Shown: positions 43,573 through 53,144, counted from the first letter of the stretch. The stretch is DNA of 64,000 nt from Lachnospiraceae bacterium (GCA_900766815.1 CAAFWV010000041.1:7453-71452), one strand, 5' to 3'. Program-made: numbers and translations. Notes: generated from the letters alone by a model not told the origin.

Positions 43573-45909
43573 TTGAGGATTAAGAAACTGTACATAGAGA
43601 ATTTCGGTGGTATTTACGACCAGACCATTGAGATGACGGCTTGCACAAGGATAGTCGGCGGGAACGGCTTCGGTAAGTCAACTACGGCCGCCTTTATCAG
43701 AATAATGCTTTACGGCTTTGAAGGCGAGAGCAAGAGAACCATAATTGAGAATGAGCGTAAGAGATGGGAGCCCTGGCAGGGTGGAGTCTATGGCGGAAGC
43801 ATGACCTTCGAAGAGAAAGGCAGGGTATATACTGTCAGAAGAACCTTCGGACGCAAGGCCATTGAGGATACCTTCGAGCTTATCGATGAGGCTACCAATC
43901 TGCCAAGTGATGATTATTCAACAGAGCTTGGAAGAGAGCTTATGGGCGTTGACAGCCAGTCGTATATGAGAAGCGCCTACATCGGTCAGAATGATGTTAT
44001 TACCAATACCACAGGTGATATCAATAATAAGATTGGCAATATAGCTGACAATACCAGAGACCTGGACTGCTATGAGAAGGCTCATGACAGGATTGCGGAT
44101 CTGCTTAACAAGAGACATCCCGGTAAGGCGACAGGCAGTATCAGGAAGCATAAGGATGGTGTTGCAGCACTTCGTCAGAAGGTTAATTCAGGCAGCAGTA
44201 TCGAGGATACCCTTCGCAAGCAGGATGATATGGTACGCTCACTTACGGCTGAGTATGATGAATATGATGTTAAGATAGGCGAATATGAGGTTCTAAGTGA
44301 GAAGATAGCCAAATATAAGGATATCAGTGAGAAACTTACTGCCCATGATAAATATGAAGAGGATGTAAACAACAGCAAGAGGCAGATTGAAGAAGAACTG
44401 GAAGCCTTTGGCGTGCTGCCGCTTGAATCAGATATAGATGAGAAATTATCTGTTGCATCGGGCTTAAGTGTTGAGAGAGAGAATATAGCCGCAATGGAGC
44501 TTGATGAAGATGAGAAGCATGAATATGAGCTTCTTAAGGATAAATTCTATGAGAAGCCCCTGGACAGGGCTACCCACTTGGAGATAACCGGACTCTGGCG
44601 CGGAAGGGACATGAGACTCCTTGAAGAACAGAGACGCGAGAGCGAATTCTCAGCTCTTCAGAATGAAAGAGATGCCGTAAAGCTTAGCATGAGAACACTT
44701 CCTAAAGGTGCTGTAGCAGGGATTATTATGATAGTTGCGTCCATGCTTATGGCGATTCTGTCACTACTGCTTCTTCCATCCAATACATTAAGGCTGATTG
44801 GAGCCATTGTATCAGCAGTAATTCTTGCCGCAGGTATTATTGTTACTGTTTTTACAATTAAGAAGAGAAACGATGCTGCAGCTGCAGAATGTGAAGAGCT
44901 TGAAGCTGGCTTAGCCGAGATGGAGAAGAAGATTACAGAAGATATCCGATCCAGAAATGATATGGATAAGCGGGTTAAGGATTATCTCACGGATTATGGC
45001 TGTGTATTCAGAGAAGAAAGTGCTCTGGATGAGCTTCTGCGCTTACAGGATGAAGCCGGGAAGTATGATGATATGAATAAACGCCTTGAGGATATCAGGG
45101 CTAAGAAGAAGGAGTTTGAGGACAAGAGGCGCATGCTTGCCACCTTCGTAACCAGATGGAATTACAGCGCAGAAGATGATTTCGTTGCCTCCCTTAAGGA
45201 TCTGTTAAGAAGGCTTAATACATACCAGAACGACCAGAAAACCTTAGAAAAGCAGATAAATACTCTCAGGGAATATGATGAGAGTAATAACATAGAGGAG
45301 CTGAGACAGGTTGAGAAGCCCGATGAAAGCTTAAGCCTTGCAGAGCTTACGGAAAAAATCCGTTCACTCAGAGCAGCTCAGGGTGAAGTTAAACAGAATC
45401 TGGATGTGGTTCTGAATCAGAGAAAAGCCATGATGGAGCGCTTCGATGAATGGGTGAATGATAAGGCACTTCTTGCAGAAGAGGAAGAGGCACTGTGTCT
45501 GGAAGAGAGGAATTATGAGCTTCTGAAGCTGTCAGGTAAGTATCTTACCGAAGCCAAGGAAGCCATGACTGCTAAATATATGAAGCCGCTTATGGACAGC
45601 TTCTCAAGGTATTACAGTAAGATTAGCGGAAAGGATGCATCCGAATATAGTATGGATGCCAATATAGAAATATCCACCGTAGAGCTGGGACACAAGAGGG
45701 ATGTCCGACTGTACAGCGTCGGCTGTCAGGATCTGGTCGGCTTCTGTATGAGAATGGCTCTTGTGGATGCCATGTATAAGGATGATAAGCCGGTGCTTAT
45801 ATTGGATGACCCCTTCGTAAACTTCGACAGTGAGCGTAAGAGGGCAGCGGATACACTTCTTAAGGAAATCACAAAAACCTACCAGGTGGTATATTTTACA
45901 TGTAACTGA
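43573..45909 (+). CDS. SbcC/YhaN-like ATPase with central membrane hairpin
   Basis: 778 residues with an SMC/Rad50-like layout: Walker A GGNGFGKSTTAAF near the N-terminus, long coiled coils, and a C-terminal signature/Walker B region (SVGCQDLVGFCMRMALVDAM, VLILDDPFVNFD). Two hydrophobic helices lie at the coiled-coil apex (about residues 380-435), where SbcC has a zinc hook, so this is the membrane-tethered YhaN type. The start is TTG 43573, immediately after the stop of the nuclease gene, with GGGAGG upstream. Its stop abuts the stop of the convergent SDR gene. Confidence 0.87.
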   Translation: MRIKKLYIENFGGIYDQTIEMTACTRIVGGNGFGKSTTAAFIRIMLYGFEGESKRTIIENERKRWEPWQGGVYGGSMTFEEKGRVYTVRRTFGRKAIEDTFELIDEATNLPSDDYSTELGRELMGVDSQSYMRSAYIGQNDVITNTTGDINNKIGNIADNTRDLDCYEKAHDRIADLLNKRHPGKATGSIRKHKDGVAALRQKVNSGSSIEDTLRKQDDMVRSLTAEYDEYDVKIGEYEVLSEKIAKYKDISEKLTAHDKYEEDVNNSKRQIEEELEAFGVLPLESDIDEKLSVASGLSVERENIAAMELDEDEKHEYELLKDKFYEKPLDRATHLEITGLWRGRDMRLLEEQRRESEFSALQNERDAVKLSMRTLPKGAVAGIIMIVASMLMAILSLLLLPSNTLRLIGAIVSAVILAAGIIVTVFTIKKRNDAAAAECEELEAGLAEMEKKITEDIRSRNDMDKRVKDYLTDYGCVFREESALDELLRLQDEAGKYDDMNKRLEDIRAKKKEFEDKRRMLATFVTRWNYSAEDDFVASLKDLLRRLNTYQNDQKTLEKQINTLREYDESNNIEELRQVEKPDESLSLAELTEKIRSLRAAQGEVKQNLDVVLNQRKAMMERFDEWVNDKALLAEEEEALCLEERNYELLKLSGKYLTEAKEAMTAKYMKPLMDSFSRYYSKISGKDASEYSMDANIEISTVELGHKRDVRLYSVGCQDLVGFCMRMALVDAMYKDDKPVLILDDPFVNFDSERKRAADTLLKEITKTYQVVYFTCN

Positions 45910-46629
45910 TTATATATATCCGCCGTCCATACCGATGATCTGGCCGGTCATGTATTCAGGAGCCGATGCAAGCTCCAAAACTACTTGGGCTACCTCAGAT
46001 GGTTTGCCGAGTCTGCCGATGGGAATGTCATCGATGAGGTCACTCATCTCTTCGTCGCTAAAGCAGCTGTTCATGTCTGTATCAATGACGCCGCAGGCAA
46101 TGGCATTAACTACGATATGGCTGGGTGCAAGCTCCTTAGCCAGAGCCTTGGTGAAGGAATTCATGCCGCCCTTGGTAGTTGAATAAGCCACCTCCATGGA
46201 TGCACCTACACTTCCCCACATAGAGGAGATGTTGATGATTCTGCCACTGTGTGAAGCAAGCATAAGAGGAATTGCAGCCCTGCAGCAGTAGAAGACTCCG
46301 GTAAGATTGGTATTAATTACTTTATTCCATTCTTCGTTGGTCATATCCTGAAGCAGACCGATATGTGAGATTCCTGCATTGTTAATCAGGACATCCAGAC
46401 TGTCAATCCCGCTAAAGACCTTATCTATGAATTCAGAGTCAGATACATCGCCTGAGAATGTATGACAGCGTATGGAATAACATCTGCTAAGCTTATCTGC
46501 AAGCTCATTAAGCATTTCAATATTACTATGACATACCAGGTAGAGGTCCATACCTTCACCTGCCAGTGCCTCCGCAATGGCTCTGCCGATACCGCGTGAA
46601 GCACCTGTAATCAGTGCACTTTTACCCAT
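45910..46629 (-). CDS. Short-chain dehydrogenase/reductase, FabG-like
   Basis: 239 residues, classical SDR. The NADP-binding TGASRGIGRAIAEAL, the NNAG motif, and the catalytic Ser/Tyr/Lys in INISSMWGSVG and YSTTKGG are present. The nearest named relatives are 3-oxoacyl-ACP reductases (FabG, YmfI), but it is not next to fatty-acid genes, so the substrate is uncertain. It is monocistronic on the minus strand with its own promoter. Its stop codon immediately adjoins that of the YhaN-like gene, with no space for a terminator. Confidence 0.85.
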   Translation of the reverse strand: MGKSALITGASRGIGRAIAEALAGEGMDLYLVCHSNIEMLNELADKLSRCYSIRCHTFSGDVSDSEFIDKVFSGIDSLDVLINNAGISHIGLLQDMTNEEWNKVINTNLTGVFYCCRAAIPLMLASHSGRIINISSMWGSVGASMEVAYSTTKGGMNSFTKALAKELAPSHIVVNAIACGVIDTDMNSCFSDEEMSDLIDDIPIGRLGKPSEVAQVVLELASAPEYMTGQIIGMDGGYI

Positions 46630-46654
46630 ATCAGTTCCTTTCTAAACTAATATG

Positions 46655-46683
46655 AGTATAGTTATAAATTATTGGTTTGTAAA
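46655..46683 (-). promoter_or_regulatory. Promoter of the SDR gene
   Basis: On the minus strand TTTACA (complement of 46678-46683), 17 bases, TATACT (complement of 46655-46660). Confidence 0.65.
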
Positions 46684-46728
46684 GATAACATAAAGATACC
46701 GGCAATGTAACGGGAATAAAGGAGAATT

Positions 46729-47634
46729 ATGAGAGATTTGATAATAATCGGAGCCGGACCTGCCGGCCTTACAGCAGGCATATATGGAAAAAGAGCGGGA
46801 CTTGACACGTTGATACTCGATGAGAGCTGTATCGGCGGTGGTCAGGTCATGACAACCTATGATGTAGATAATTATCCGGGACTTCCGGGTATCTCCGGCA
46901 TGGACCTGTCCGAAAAATTCAAAAGTCATGCTGACGAAGCGGGAGTAGAATTTAAGATGGGCACTCTCACAGGAATCGAGACGGGAGATGTGATTAAGCT
47001 TCACACAGATTCGGGTGACCTTGAAGCGAAGACAATAATCATTGCAACCGGAGCTACACATAATAAGCTTGGAATTCCGGGCGAAGAGGAGCTGCAGGGC
47101 ATGGGAGTATCATATTGTGCGACCTGCGACGGAGCCTTCTTCAGAGGAAGAACCACGGCTGTAGTCGGTGGCGGAGATGTAGCTCTTGAGGATGCACTCT
47201 TCCTTGCCAGGGGCTGTAGGAAGGTCTACCTTATCCATAGAAGAGATGCCTTCCGCGGAGCTAAGAAGCTGGAAGATAAGGTAAGAGCAACAGAGAATAT
47301 AGAACTTGTACTTGATACAGTTCCTGTAAGCATACTGGGTGAGAATGGAGTTACCGGTATTGCTGTAAGTAATGTTAAGACAGGTGCGGAGTCTGTACTT
47401 GCTGTTGACGGAGTCTTCATTGCAGTAGGAACACATCCCATTACCGAGTATCTTAAGGGCAGGCTTGAACTTGATTCCAAGGGATATATTGTTGCCGACG
47501 AGACCGGCAAGACCTCAATTCCCGGAGTATTTGCTGCCGGAGATGTCAGGACCAAGGCCCTGCGCCAGATTGTAACTGCAGCTTCCGACGGTGCCAACGC
47601 CGTAGAAAGCGTGCTTGAGTATATTAATGGGTGA
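46729..47634 (+). CDS. trxB: Thioredoxin reductase
   Basis: 301 residues. The FAD motif [15 protein letters not shown], redox pair CATC in VSYCATCDGAFF, NAD(P)H motif VVGGGDVALEDALFL and C-terminal FAD contact GVFAAGDVRTKALRQIVTAASDG are all present. It reduces thioredoxin in the cytoplasm; the nicotinamide motif does not decide NADPH versus a ferredoxin or flavodoxin donor. AAAGGAG precedes the ATG. It is transcribed divergently from the SDR gene and ends at a GC-rich hairpin before dprA. Confidence 0.94.
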   Translation: MRDLIIIGAGPAGLTAGIYGKRAGLDTLILDESCIGGGQVMTTYDVDNYPGLPGISGMDLSEKFKSHADEAGVEFKMGTLTGIETGDVIKLHTDSGDLEAKTIIIATGATHNKLGIPGEEELQGMGVSYCATCDGAFFRGRTTAVVGGGDVALEDALFLARGCRKVYLIHRRDAFRGAKKLEDKVRATENIELVLDTVPVSILGENGVTGIAVSNVKTGAESVLAVDGVFIAVGTHPITEYLKGRLELDSKGYIVADETGKTSIPGVFAAGDVRTKALRQIVTAASDGANAVESVLEYING

Positions 47635-47637
47635 TTA

Positions 47638-47661
47638 TTGGCGCGGGGATTCCCGCGCCAA
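47638..47661. terminator. GC-rich hairpin between trxB and dprA
   Basis: TTGGCGCGGG (47638-47647) pairs perfectly with CCCGCGCCAA (47652-47661) around GATT, between convergent genes. T tracts are weak on both sides. Confidence 0.6.
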
Positions 47662-47663
47662 AC

Positions 47664-48794
47664 TTACAGTGAATAATTCATTCCATCAATACAATTGATT
47701 TTCTTCTTTATTGTCATGGCAGTCAGATGCTGCATTACCTCAGACAGACTCATGTCGCTTTGCCTGCTCACCTTAAAGAAGATTTCACTCACGGACTGTG
47801 GGTGGTAATCAAGACAGCTTCTGATAATTAGTTCATTGGAACTTAAGGTGGAACAGAGAAGCTCTTCCTTAGAGACCGAATCCCGTATGGCATGACACAC
47901 GGAAGTATCATTAATGCCATATTCGGAATTCTCAAGGAATTCCTCAACAAAAAGCTCAGGTCTTAGCAGAATTCCCGCTCCGTCACGAATCAGCTGATTA
48001 CAGCCAAGACTCAGTGAATCGGTTGCCCTTCCGGGGAGGGCATAGATATCCTTGCCCTGTTCCAGTGCAAGACTAACCGTAATCAGGGTTCCGCTCCTTT
48101 CCCTGGCTTCCATTACAAGCAAAGCATCAGAAAGCCCTGCAATTATTCTGTTTCTTGCAGGGAAGAATCCGGCTACGGGCTTGGTTCCCGGCGGATATTC
48201 GCTTATTATACATCCCCGACTTTTGATATCATCATACAATTCTCTGTTCTCTGCAGGATAGCAGATGTCAACACCGCAGCCCAGAACAGCACAGGTATAA
48301 CCGTCAACATCAAGAGTGGAGCGTTCTGCGATACTGTCAATCCCCCTTGCCATTCCGCTTATTACACTGATACCGCAATCGGCAATTTCTCTGCTGAATT
48401 CCCTGGTCATCTGTCTGCCGTATTCGGAACAGTTCCTTGCACCGACAATGGAAACCGTAGGTTTATCGGGCGGCAACATCCCCAGATAATATAGTCCATG
48501 CGGAGCATCCGGGATAAGCTTCAATTTCATCGGATAGTCATCATCCTCTATTCCCGTAAATCCGATTCCCCGTGCCTTAAGAGTGGCTGCTGCGGCTTCA
48601 AGTCCCTCCATCTCCCTGGTGTTAACAATATTAGTGGCTCCTTCCGGTCCTATTGAAGCCATCAATTCTTCATACGAAGCATTGGCTGCAGTCTGCAGGC
48701 TTCCAAAGTTATTAATCATTCGCTTAAGCTTACCGGTGGTATTCGCACCCCTGACCGACTGCATAAATATAGTCGCAATTGATTCGCCTGTCAT
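47664..48794 (-). CDS. dprA: DNA-processing protein DprA
   Basis: 376 residues. The Rossmann-like DprA core is clear: VSIVGARNCSEYG, SGMARGIDSIAE, AVLGCGVDICYP, GFFPARNRIIAGLSDALLV and ALEQGKDIYALPG. An N-terminal SAM-like region and a C-terminal winged-helix domain flank it. DprA loads RecA on incoming single-stranded DNA during transformation. It follows comM on the minus strand after 16 bases, a common pairing. Competence is not proven, since no uptake genes are in the window. Confidence 0.93.
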   Translation of the reverse strand: MTGESIATIFMQSVRGANTTGKLKRMINNFGSLQTAANASYEELMASIGPEGATNIVNTREMEGLEAAAATLKARGIGFTGIEDDDYPMKLKLIPDAPHGLYYLGMLPPDKPTVSIVGARNCSEYGRQMTREFSREIADCGISVISGMARGIDSIAERSTLDVDGYTCAVLGCGVDICYPAENRELYDDIKSRGCIISEYPPGTKPVAGFFPARNRIIAGLSDALLVMEARERSGTLITVSLALEQGKDIYALPGRATDSLSLGCNQLIRDGAGILLRPELFVEEFLENSEYGINDTSVCHAIRDSVSKEELLCSTLSSNELIIRSCLDYHPQSVSEIFFKVSRQSDMSLSEVMQHLTAMTIKKKINCIDGMNYSL

Positions 48795-48810
48795 ATCATG
48801 TTCCCTCCAT

Positions 48811-50337
48811 TTACGCGCCTCTGTAACAGATTGCTTCCGACAGATGGTCGATACTAATGGTACCGCACTCGTCGATATCGGCTATTGTACGGGCAACCTT
48901 CAGAATCTTATGGTAGGCTCTGGCTGAGAATTCCATTGAATTCATGGCATCCTTGATGAATTCGCTTTCTTTTTTGCCGAGCTTACAGTATCTGTTGATG
49001 AGGGAAGGCGGAATTTCGCTGTTATACTTAATATTTGTTCCTATGAAACGGTTGCTCTGAACAGAGCGGACCCTGAGAACAGTGTCTCTCATAGCTTCGG
49101 TCGTATACATGGAATTTGTACCAACGCTCTTAGTGTCAATGAGTCTGTCGGGATCTGTTTTCTCCGCTGTGACCGTGATATCAATTCTATCCTTAGTTGG
49201 TCCCGACATCCTGCTTCTGTAATGGGTAATCTGTGGCAGAGTACAATTACATTTATTCCTGTTGGGGAAGTATCCGCAGGGACAGGGATTTGCCGCTGCC
49301 ACAAGCATAAAGTCTGCCGGAAAAGTAGATGTGGAATTGACCCTCGCAATATGTATACTCTTTTCCTCCAGTGGTTCCCTGAGTACCTCAATACATTCCC
49401 TGCTGAATTCCGGGAATTCATCCATAAAGAGTACACCCCTGTGCGCAAGCGAAATAATACCCGGGCGCACGTATCTGCCTCCGCCTGCAAGTGTCTGCAT
49501 GGTAGCTGTATGATGCGGACTTCTGAAGGGACGCATGGTAATAATGGGCTTCTCCTCACTGAGCAGACCGGCGACACTATATATAGAAGAAACCTCGAGG
49601 CTCTCATCGGTAGTAAGTGGCGGCATGATATAGGGTATGCGCTTTGCAATCATGGTTTTACCGGTTCCGGGTGGTCCTATTATCAATAGATGATGAAAAC
49701 CGCTCGCCGCAATTAATGCTGCACGCTTGCAGGCTTCCTGCCCTACTATGTCTTCGAAGAGCAGATTATCCTCAGTCGCAAGTACTTTGGCCATAACGGA
49801 AGCTTCAGGCTCGGATGGTATAAATTCATCGCCCGTGAGCAAATCTATAGCCTCGAGAAGAGTGTTCACCGGATAGATGTCAATGCCGTCCACGAAGGAT
49901 GCTTCACTTCTGTTACCGCTTGGGACGATACAGCTGCGCATGCCGGCGTCTCTGGCAGCAAGAACTATCGGTAGTACGCCGTTTATTTGACGCACGGTTC
50001 CATCAAGACTCAGCTCGCCGATTATGCAGGTATCTTCCAGATGCGTGGGCGGAATCATATCGAGAGAATTGAGAATTCCGACAGCTATGGGCAGGTCGAA
50101 GGCCGTGCCGTTTTTTGAGATGGAAGCAGGCGAAATGTTGACGGTAATCTGAACGGGTGGCAGGGAAATGCCACTGTTCTTCATACTGACCTTGACGCGT
50201 TCTTTAGCTTCTCTTACTTCACCGGAAAGTTTGCCGACCATGTAGAAGCCGGGCAGGCCCTTGCCCACATCGACTTCAACATCGGCTTGATAACTCCGGA
50301 TGCCATCAAGGCCTCCGGAGTGAATGATTGAATACAT
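48811..50337 (-). CDS. comM: Mg-chelatase-like AAA+ helicase ComM/YifB
   Basis: About 508 residues. An N-terminal ChlI-type domain (IRSYQADVEVDVGKGLPGF) is followed by an AAA+ ATPase with Walker A IGPPGTGKTMIAKRIP, Walker B VLFMDEFPE and NPCPCGYFPN. A C-terminal Mg_chelatase_C region ends the protein. ComM drives branch migration during natural transformation in Gram-negatives; the Firmicute role is less clear. The inner ATG (50337) is preferred because TTGGAGG lies just upstream; the longer in-frame start at 50385 is not supported. It has its own promoter downstream of the rpsT terminator. Confidence 0.92.
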   Translation of the reverse strand: MYSIIHSGGLDGIRSYQADVEVDVGKGLPGFYMVGKLSGEVREAKERVKVSMKNSGISLPPVQITVNISPASISKNGTAFDLPIAVGILNSLDMIPPTHLEDTCIIGELSLDGTVRQINGVLPIVLAARDAGMRSCIVPSGNRSEASFVDGIDIYPVNTLLEAIDLLTGDEFIPSEPEASVMAKVLATEDNLLFEDIVGQEACKRAALIAASGFHHLLIIGPPGTGKTMIAKRIPYIMPPLTTDESLEVSSIYSVAGLLSEEKPIITMRPFRSPHHTATMQTLAGGGRYVRPGIISLAHRGVLFMDEFPEFSRECIEVLREPLEEKSIHIARVNSTSTFPADFMLVAAANPCPCGYFPNRNKCNCTLPQITHYRSRMSGPTKDRIDITVTAEKTDPDRLIDTKSVGTNSMYTTEAMRDTVLRVRSVQSNRFIGTNIKYNSEIPPSLINRYCKLGKKESEFIKDAMNSMEFSARAYHKILKVARTIADIDECGTISIDHLSEAICYRGA

Positions 50338-50390
50338 AACATCCTCCAAATCCGGGATGCAGATATTCAACGATATATTCGACAAAGATT

Positions 50391-50419
50391 AATATAGCAG
50401 AATATTGTGAAAATGTAAA
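50391..50419 (-). promoter_or_regulatory. Promoter of comM-dprA
   Basis: On the minus strand TTTACA (complement of 50414-50419), 17 bases, TATATT (complement of 50391-50396). Confidence 0.65.
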
Positions 50420-50425
50420 TTGCAC

Positions 50426-50463
50426 AAAAAAATCCCCTTATGATGACGGTCATAAGGGGATTT
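50426..50463 (-). terminator. rpsT terminator
   Basis: AAATCCCCTTATGA (50430-50443) and TCATAAGGGGATTT (50450-50463) form a perfect 14-bp stem. On the minus strand a run of T (complement of 50426-50432) follows, a textbook intrinsic terminator. Confidence 0.92.
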
Positions 50464-50479
50464 GAAAACATATCTTTTA

Positions 50480-50743
50480 TTAAGCCATCTGGTTAACAGC
50501 CTTGCTGAGACGAGATACCTTTCTTGAAGAAGTATTCTTGTGATATACTCCCTTAGAAGTAGCCTTGTCTATTGTAGCTGTAGCCTCGACTAATGCCTTC
50601 TTAGCAGCTTCCTTATCGTTAGCTTCGATAGCAGCATATACCTTCTTGACAGCAGTCTTAACACCGGACTTAATAGCCTTGTTACGCTCTGCATTGCTTG
50701 CTGCAACTAAGATTCTCTTCTTTGCTGATTTAATATTAGCCAA
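50480..50743 (-). CDS. rpsT: Ribosomal protein S20
   Basis: 87 residues, the normal S20 length, starting ANIKSAKKRILVAASNAERNKAIKSG and rich in Lys/Ala. It binds 16S rRNA in the small subunit. The start is TTG at 50741-50743, with GAGGAGGTGA just upstream; a longer frame to 50818 is excluded because it lies before this ribosome site. E. coli rpsT also starts with UUG and is autoregulated, so the rare start may be a conserved control feature. It stands alone between its own promoter and terminator. Confidence 0.96.
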   Translation of the reverse strand: MANIKSAKKRILVAASNAERNKAIKSGVKTAVKKVYAAIEANDKEAAKKALVEATATIDKATSKGVYHKNTSSRKVSRLSKAVNQMA

Positions 50744-50819
50744 GTTGCTCACCTCCTCGATCAGGTTTAAGTGTGCTACAACTCCGGACACGGACAGTAT
50801 TGTCACACACGCAAACATA

Positions 50820-50848
50820 ATTCTATGTCATAGTTTACGTTTCGTCAA
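50820..50848 (-). promoter_or_regulatory. rpsT promoter
   Basis: On the minus strand TTGACG (complement of 50843-50848), 17 bases, TAGAAT (complement of 50820-50825). The leader is about 70 bases. Confidence 0.7.
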
Positions 50849-50921
50849 CAAGTTTTTTAAAATTAAATGGAATTAATTGGAAATATATTAATATATAGAA
50901 GAAATCCGTCAAATTTTTTTC

Positions 50922-50950
50922 TTGCAAAGCCTAAAATCTTGTTGTATAGT
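50922..50950 (+). promoter_or_regulatory. topA promoter
   Basis: TTGCAA (50922-50927), 17 bases, TATAGT (50945-50950), about 50 bases before the ATG. Confidence 0.7.
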
Positions 50951-51001
50951 TGTGCACGTGACATCAGAAGATGTTGAAAACACAAGTAATAGGGGAAAAC
51001 T

Positions 51002-53074
51002 ATGGCAAAGTATTTAGTTATCGTGGAGTCACCGACCAAGGTTAAGACGGTTGGTAAGTTCCTCGGAAGTAATTATAAGGTTATGGCCAGCCAGGGTCAT
51101 GTAAGAGATCTTCCCAAGTCAAGTCTCGGAGTAGACGTGGAGGGCGATTTTGAACCACACTATATTACAATAAGAGGAAAGGGCGATATTCTTGCAGCTC
51201 TCAGGAAGGAAGTAAAGAAGGCAGAGAAAATCTATCTTGCGACTGACCCTGACCGCGAGGGAGAGGCTATAAGCTGGCACCTCATAGCGGCACTTAAGCT
51301 TGAGGGTAAGAAGGTATACAGAATTACATTCAACGAGATTACGAAGAATGCTGTCAAGGAGAGTCTTAAGAATGCCCGCGACATCGACATGAATCTGGTT
51401 GATGCGCAGCAGGCAAGAAGAGTGCTTGACAGAGTGGTAGGATATGAGATTTCGCCGGTGCTGTGGGCAAAGGTTAAGAGAGGATTGTCTGCAGGAAGAG
51501 TTCAGTCAGTGGCACTTAGAATAGTGTGCGACAGAGAACAGGAAATCGCTGACTTCATCCCTATGGAGTACTGGACAATTGATGCGACTCTTGGAACAAA
51601 GCAAAGCAAGAAGGTAATTCATGCCAAGTATGCCACAGAGGATGAGCATGAGCTTGACAGCAGAGAAAAGGTTGACGCTATCATGAAGGAGCTTACCGGT
51701 AAGGGGATGGTTATCGATGAGCTTAAGCGCGGCAGCAGAACCAGGAAGATGCCGCTGCCGTTTACGACCTCAACACTTCAGCAGGAAGCAAGCAAGTCAC
51801 TCAATTTTTCCACACAGAAGACTATGCGCGTAGCGCAGCAGCTCTATGAAGGAGTGGAGATAAAGGGTCAGGGTACGGTTGGTCTTATTACATATCTTCG
51901 TACCGACAGTACAAGAATATCCGATGAAGCGGATAGAATGGTTACGGAATATATCGCAGCACAGTATGGTGAGAACTATATTGCGGCTAAGGATACACTG
52001 CCGAAGAGCAATAAGAAGATCCAGGATGCTCATGAGGCAATCAGACCGACAGATGTCAACAGGACACCTCAGATGGTTAAGGATGACCTGACAAGGGAGC
52101 AGTTCAAGCTCTATCAGCTCATCTGGAAGAGATTTGTTGCAAGCCGTATGGCGGCAGCGCTTTATGACACCGTCAATGTCAAGCTGTCCTGTGGAAGCCA
52201 CAAGTTTACTGCAGGCTCAAGCGCACTTAAGTTTGAGGGCTTTATGAATGTATATGTGGACGCGGATGAGGAGAAGGACGGCAACAACTCCCTGCTCTTT
52301 GACTTAGATGAGAAGAGCGAGGTTGTGCTTAATGATATCAGCCCCACAGAGCATTTCACACAGCCTCTTCCACACTTTACGGAGGCAAGTCTGGTGCATG
52401 CCATGGAGGAGCTCGGTATCGGCAGACCTTCAACCTATGCTACAACAATTACAACAATTCTGGGCAGAAGATATATTGTTAAGGAAGGCAAGAATATCTT
52501 CGTTACAGAGATTGGCGAAATCGTAAATAACATTATGAAGGAGGCCTTCCCTCAGATTGTGGACGTTGATTTCACCGCTACGATGGAGACACTGCTTGAC
52601 GGAGTTGAAGAGGGCACTGTTAAGTGGAAGACTATAATAGAGAACTTCTATCCCGATCTCAAGGTTGCTGTTGATAAGGCCGAGGCTGAGATTGAGAAAA
52701 TTGAGATAAGGGATGAGCAGTCGGGCGAGCTGTGCGAGGAGTGTGGCAGACCGATGTATATCAAATACGGTCCTCACGGAAGATTCCAGGCCTGCTCCGG
52801 TTTCCCGGAGTGCAGACACACCAAGCCTTATTTTGAGAAGATTGGTGTGGCCTGTCCCAAGTGTGGCAAGGATATTGTCATTAAAGCAACCCGCAAGGGA
52901 AGACGATATTATGGATGTATAGATAATCCCGAGTGTGACTTCATGGTATGGCAGAGACCGTCGGGAAGTAACTGCCCCAAGTGCGGACAACCGATGTTGC
53001 TCAAGGGTGGCAAGAGAGTCTGCATGAACGAAGAATGCGCTTATAGCGAGGATGATGGAAAAAACGCGGACTAA
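51002..53074 (+). CDS. topA: DNA topoisomerase I
   Basis: 690 residues. The TOPRIM domain begins KYLVIVESPTKVKTVGKFLG and includes ATDPDREGEAISWHL. The active-site Tyr is in GLITYLRTDSTRIS. Three C-terminal zinc ribbons are visible (CEECGRPMY...C, CPKCGKDIV...C, CPKCGQPML...C). It relaxes negative supercoils. Position before codY and flgB recalls the Bacillus order topA-...-codY-flgB, with the intervening trmFO, xerC and hslVU genes absent here. The promoter is directly upstream on the plus strand. Confidence 0.97.
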   Translation: MAKYLVIVESPTKVKTVGKFLGSNYKVMASQGHVRDLPKSSLGVDVEGDFEPHYITIRGKGDILAALRKEVKKAEKIYLATDPDREGEAISWHLIAALKLEGKKVYRITFNEITKNAVKESLKNARDIDMNLVDAQQARRVLDRVVGYEISPVLWAKVKRGLSAGRVQSVALRIVCDREQEIADFIPMEYWTIDATLGTKQSKKVIHAKYATEDEHELDSREKVDAIMKELTGKGMVIDELKRGSRTRKMPLPFTTSTLQQEASKSLNFSTQKTMRVAQQLYEGVEIKGQGTVGLITYLRTDSTRISDEADRMVTEYIAAQYGENYIAAKDTLPKSNKKIQDAHEAIRPTDVNRTPQMVKDDLTREQFKLYQLIWKRFVASRMAAALYDTVNVKLSCGSHKFTAGSSALKFEGFMNVYVDADEEKDGNNSLLFDLDEKSEVVLNDISPTEHFTQPLPHFTEASLVHAMEELGIGRPSTYATTITTILGRRYIVKEGKNIFVTEIGEIVNNIMKEAFPQIVDVDFTATMETLLDGVEEGTVKWKTIIENFYPDLKVAVDKAEAEIEKIEIRDEQSGELCEECGRPMYIKYGPHGRFQACSGFPECRHTKPYFEKIGVACPKCGKDIVIKATRKGRRYYGCIDNPECDFMVWQRPSGSNCPKCGQPMLLKGGKRVCMNEECAYSEDDGKNAD

Positions 53075-53111
53075 CTGACATTTTGTGAACATTTACAGAT
53101 TATTTACCGGA

Positions 53112-53144
53112 ATTTTTACTAAAAATGTGCATTTTGTTGAAATT
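53112..53144 (+). promoter_or_regulatory. Candidate CodY autoregulatory sites
   Basis: Palindromes ATTTTTA-C-TAAAAAT (53112-53126) and AAAATG-TG-CATTTT (53122-53135) precede the codY -35. The 15-mer at 53130-53144 matches the known CodY box (AATTTTCWGAAAATT) at 11 of 15 positions and overlaps the -35. Suggestive, not strong. Confidence 0.3.

Noticed and set aside
52430..53092. 220-residue minus-strand frame opposite topA
   Set aside because: Antisense shadow of the TopA zinc-ribbon region with no start signal.
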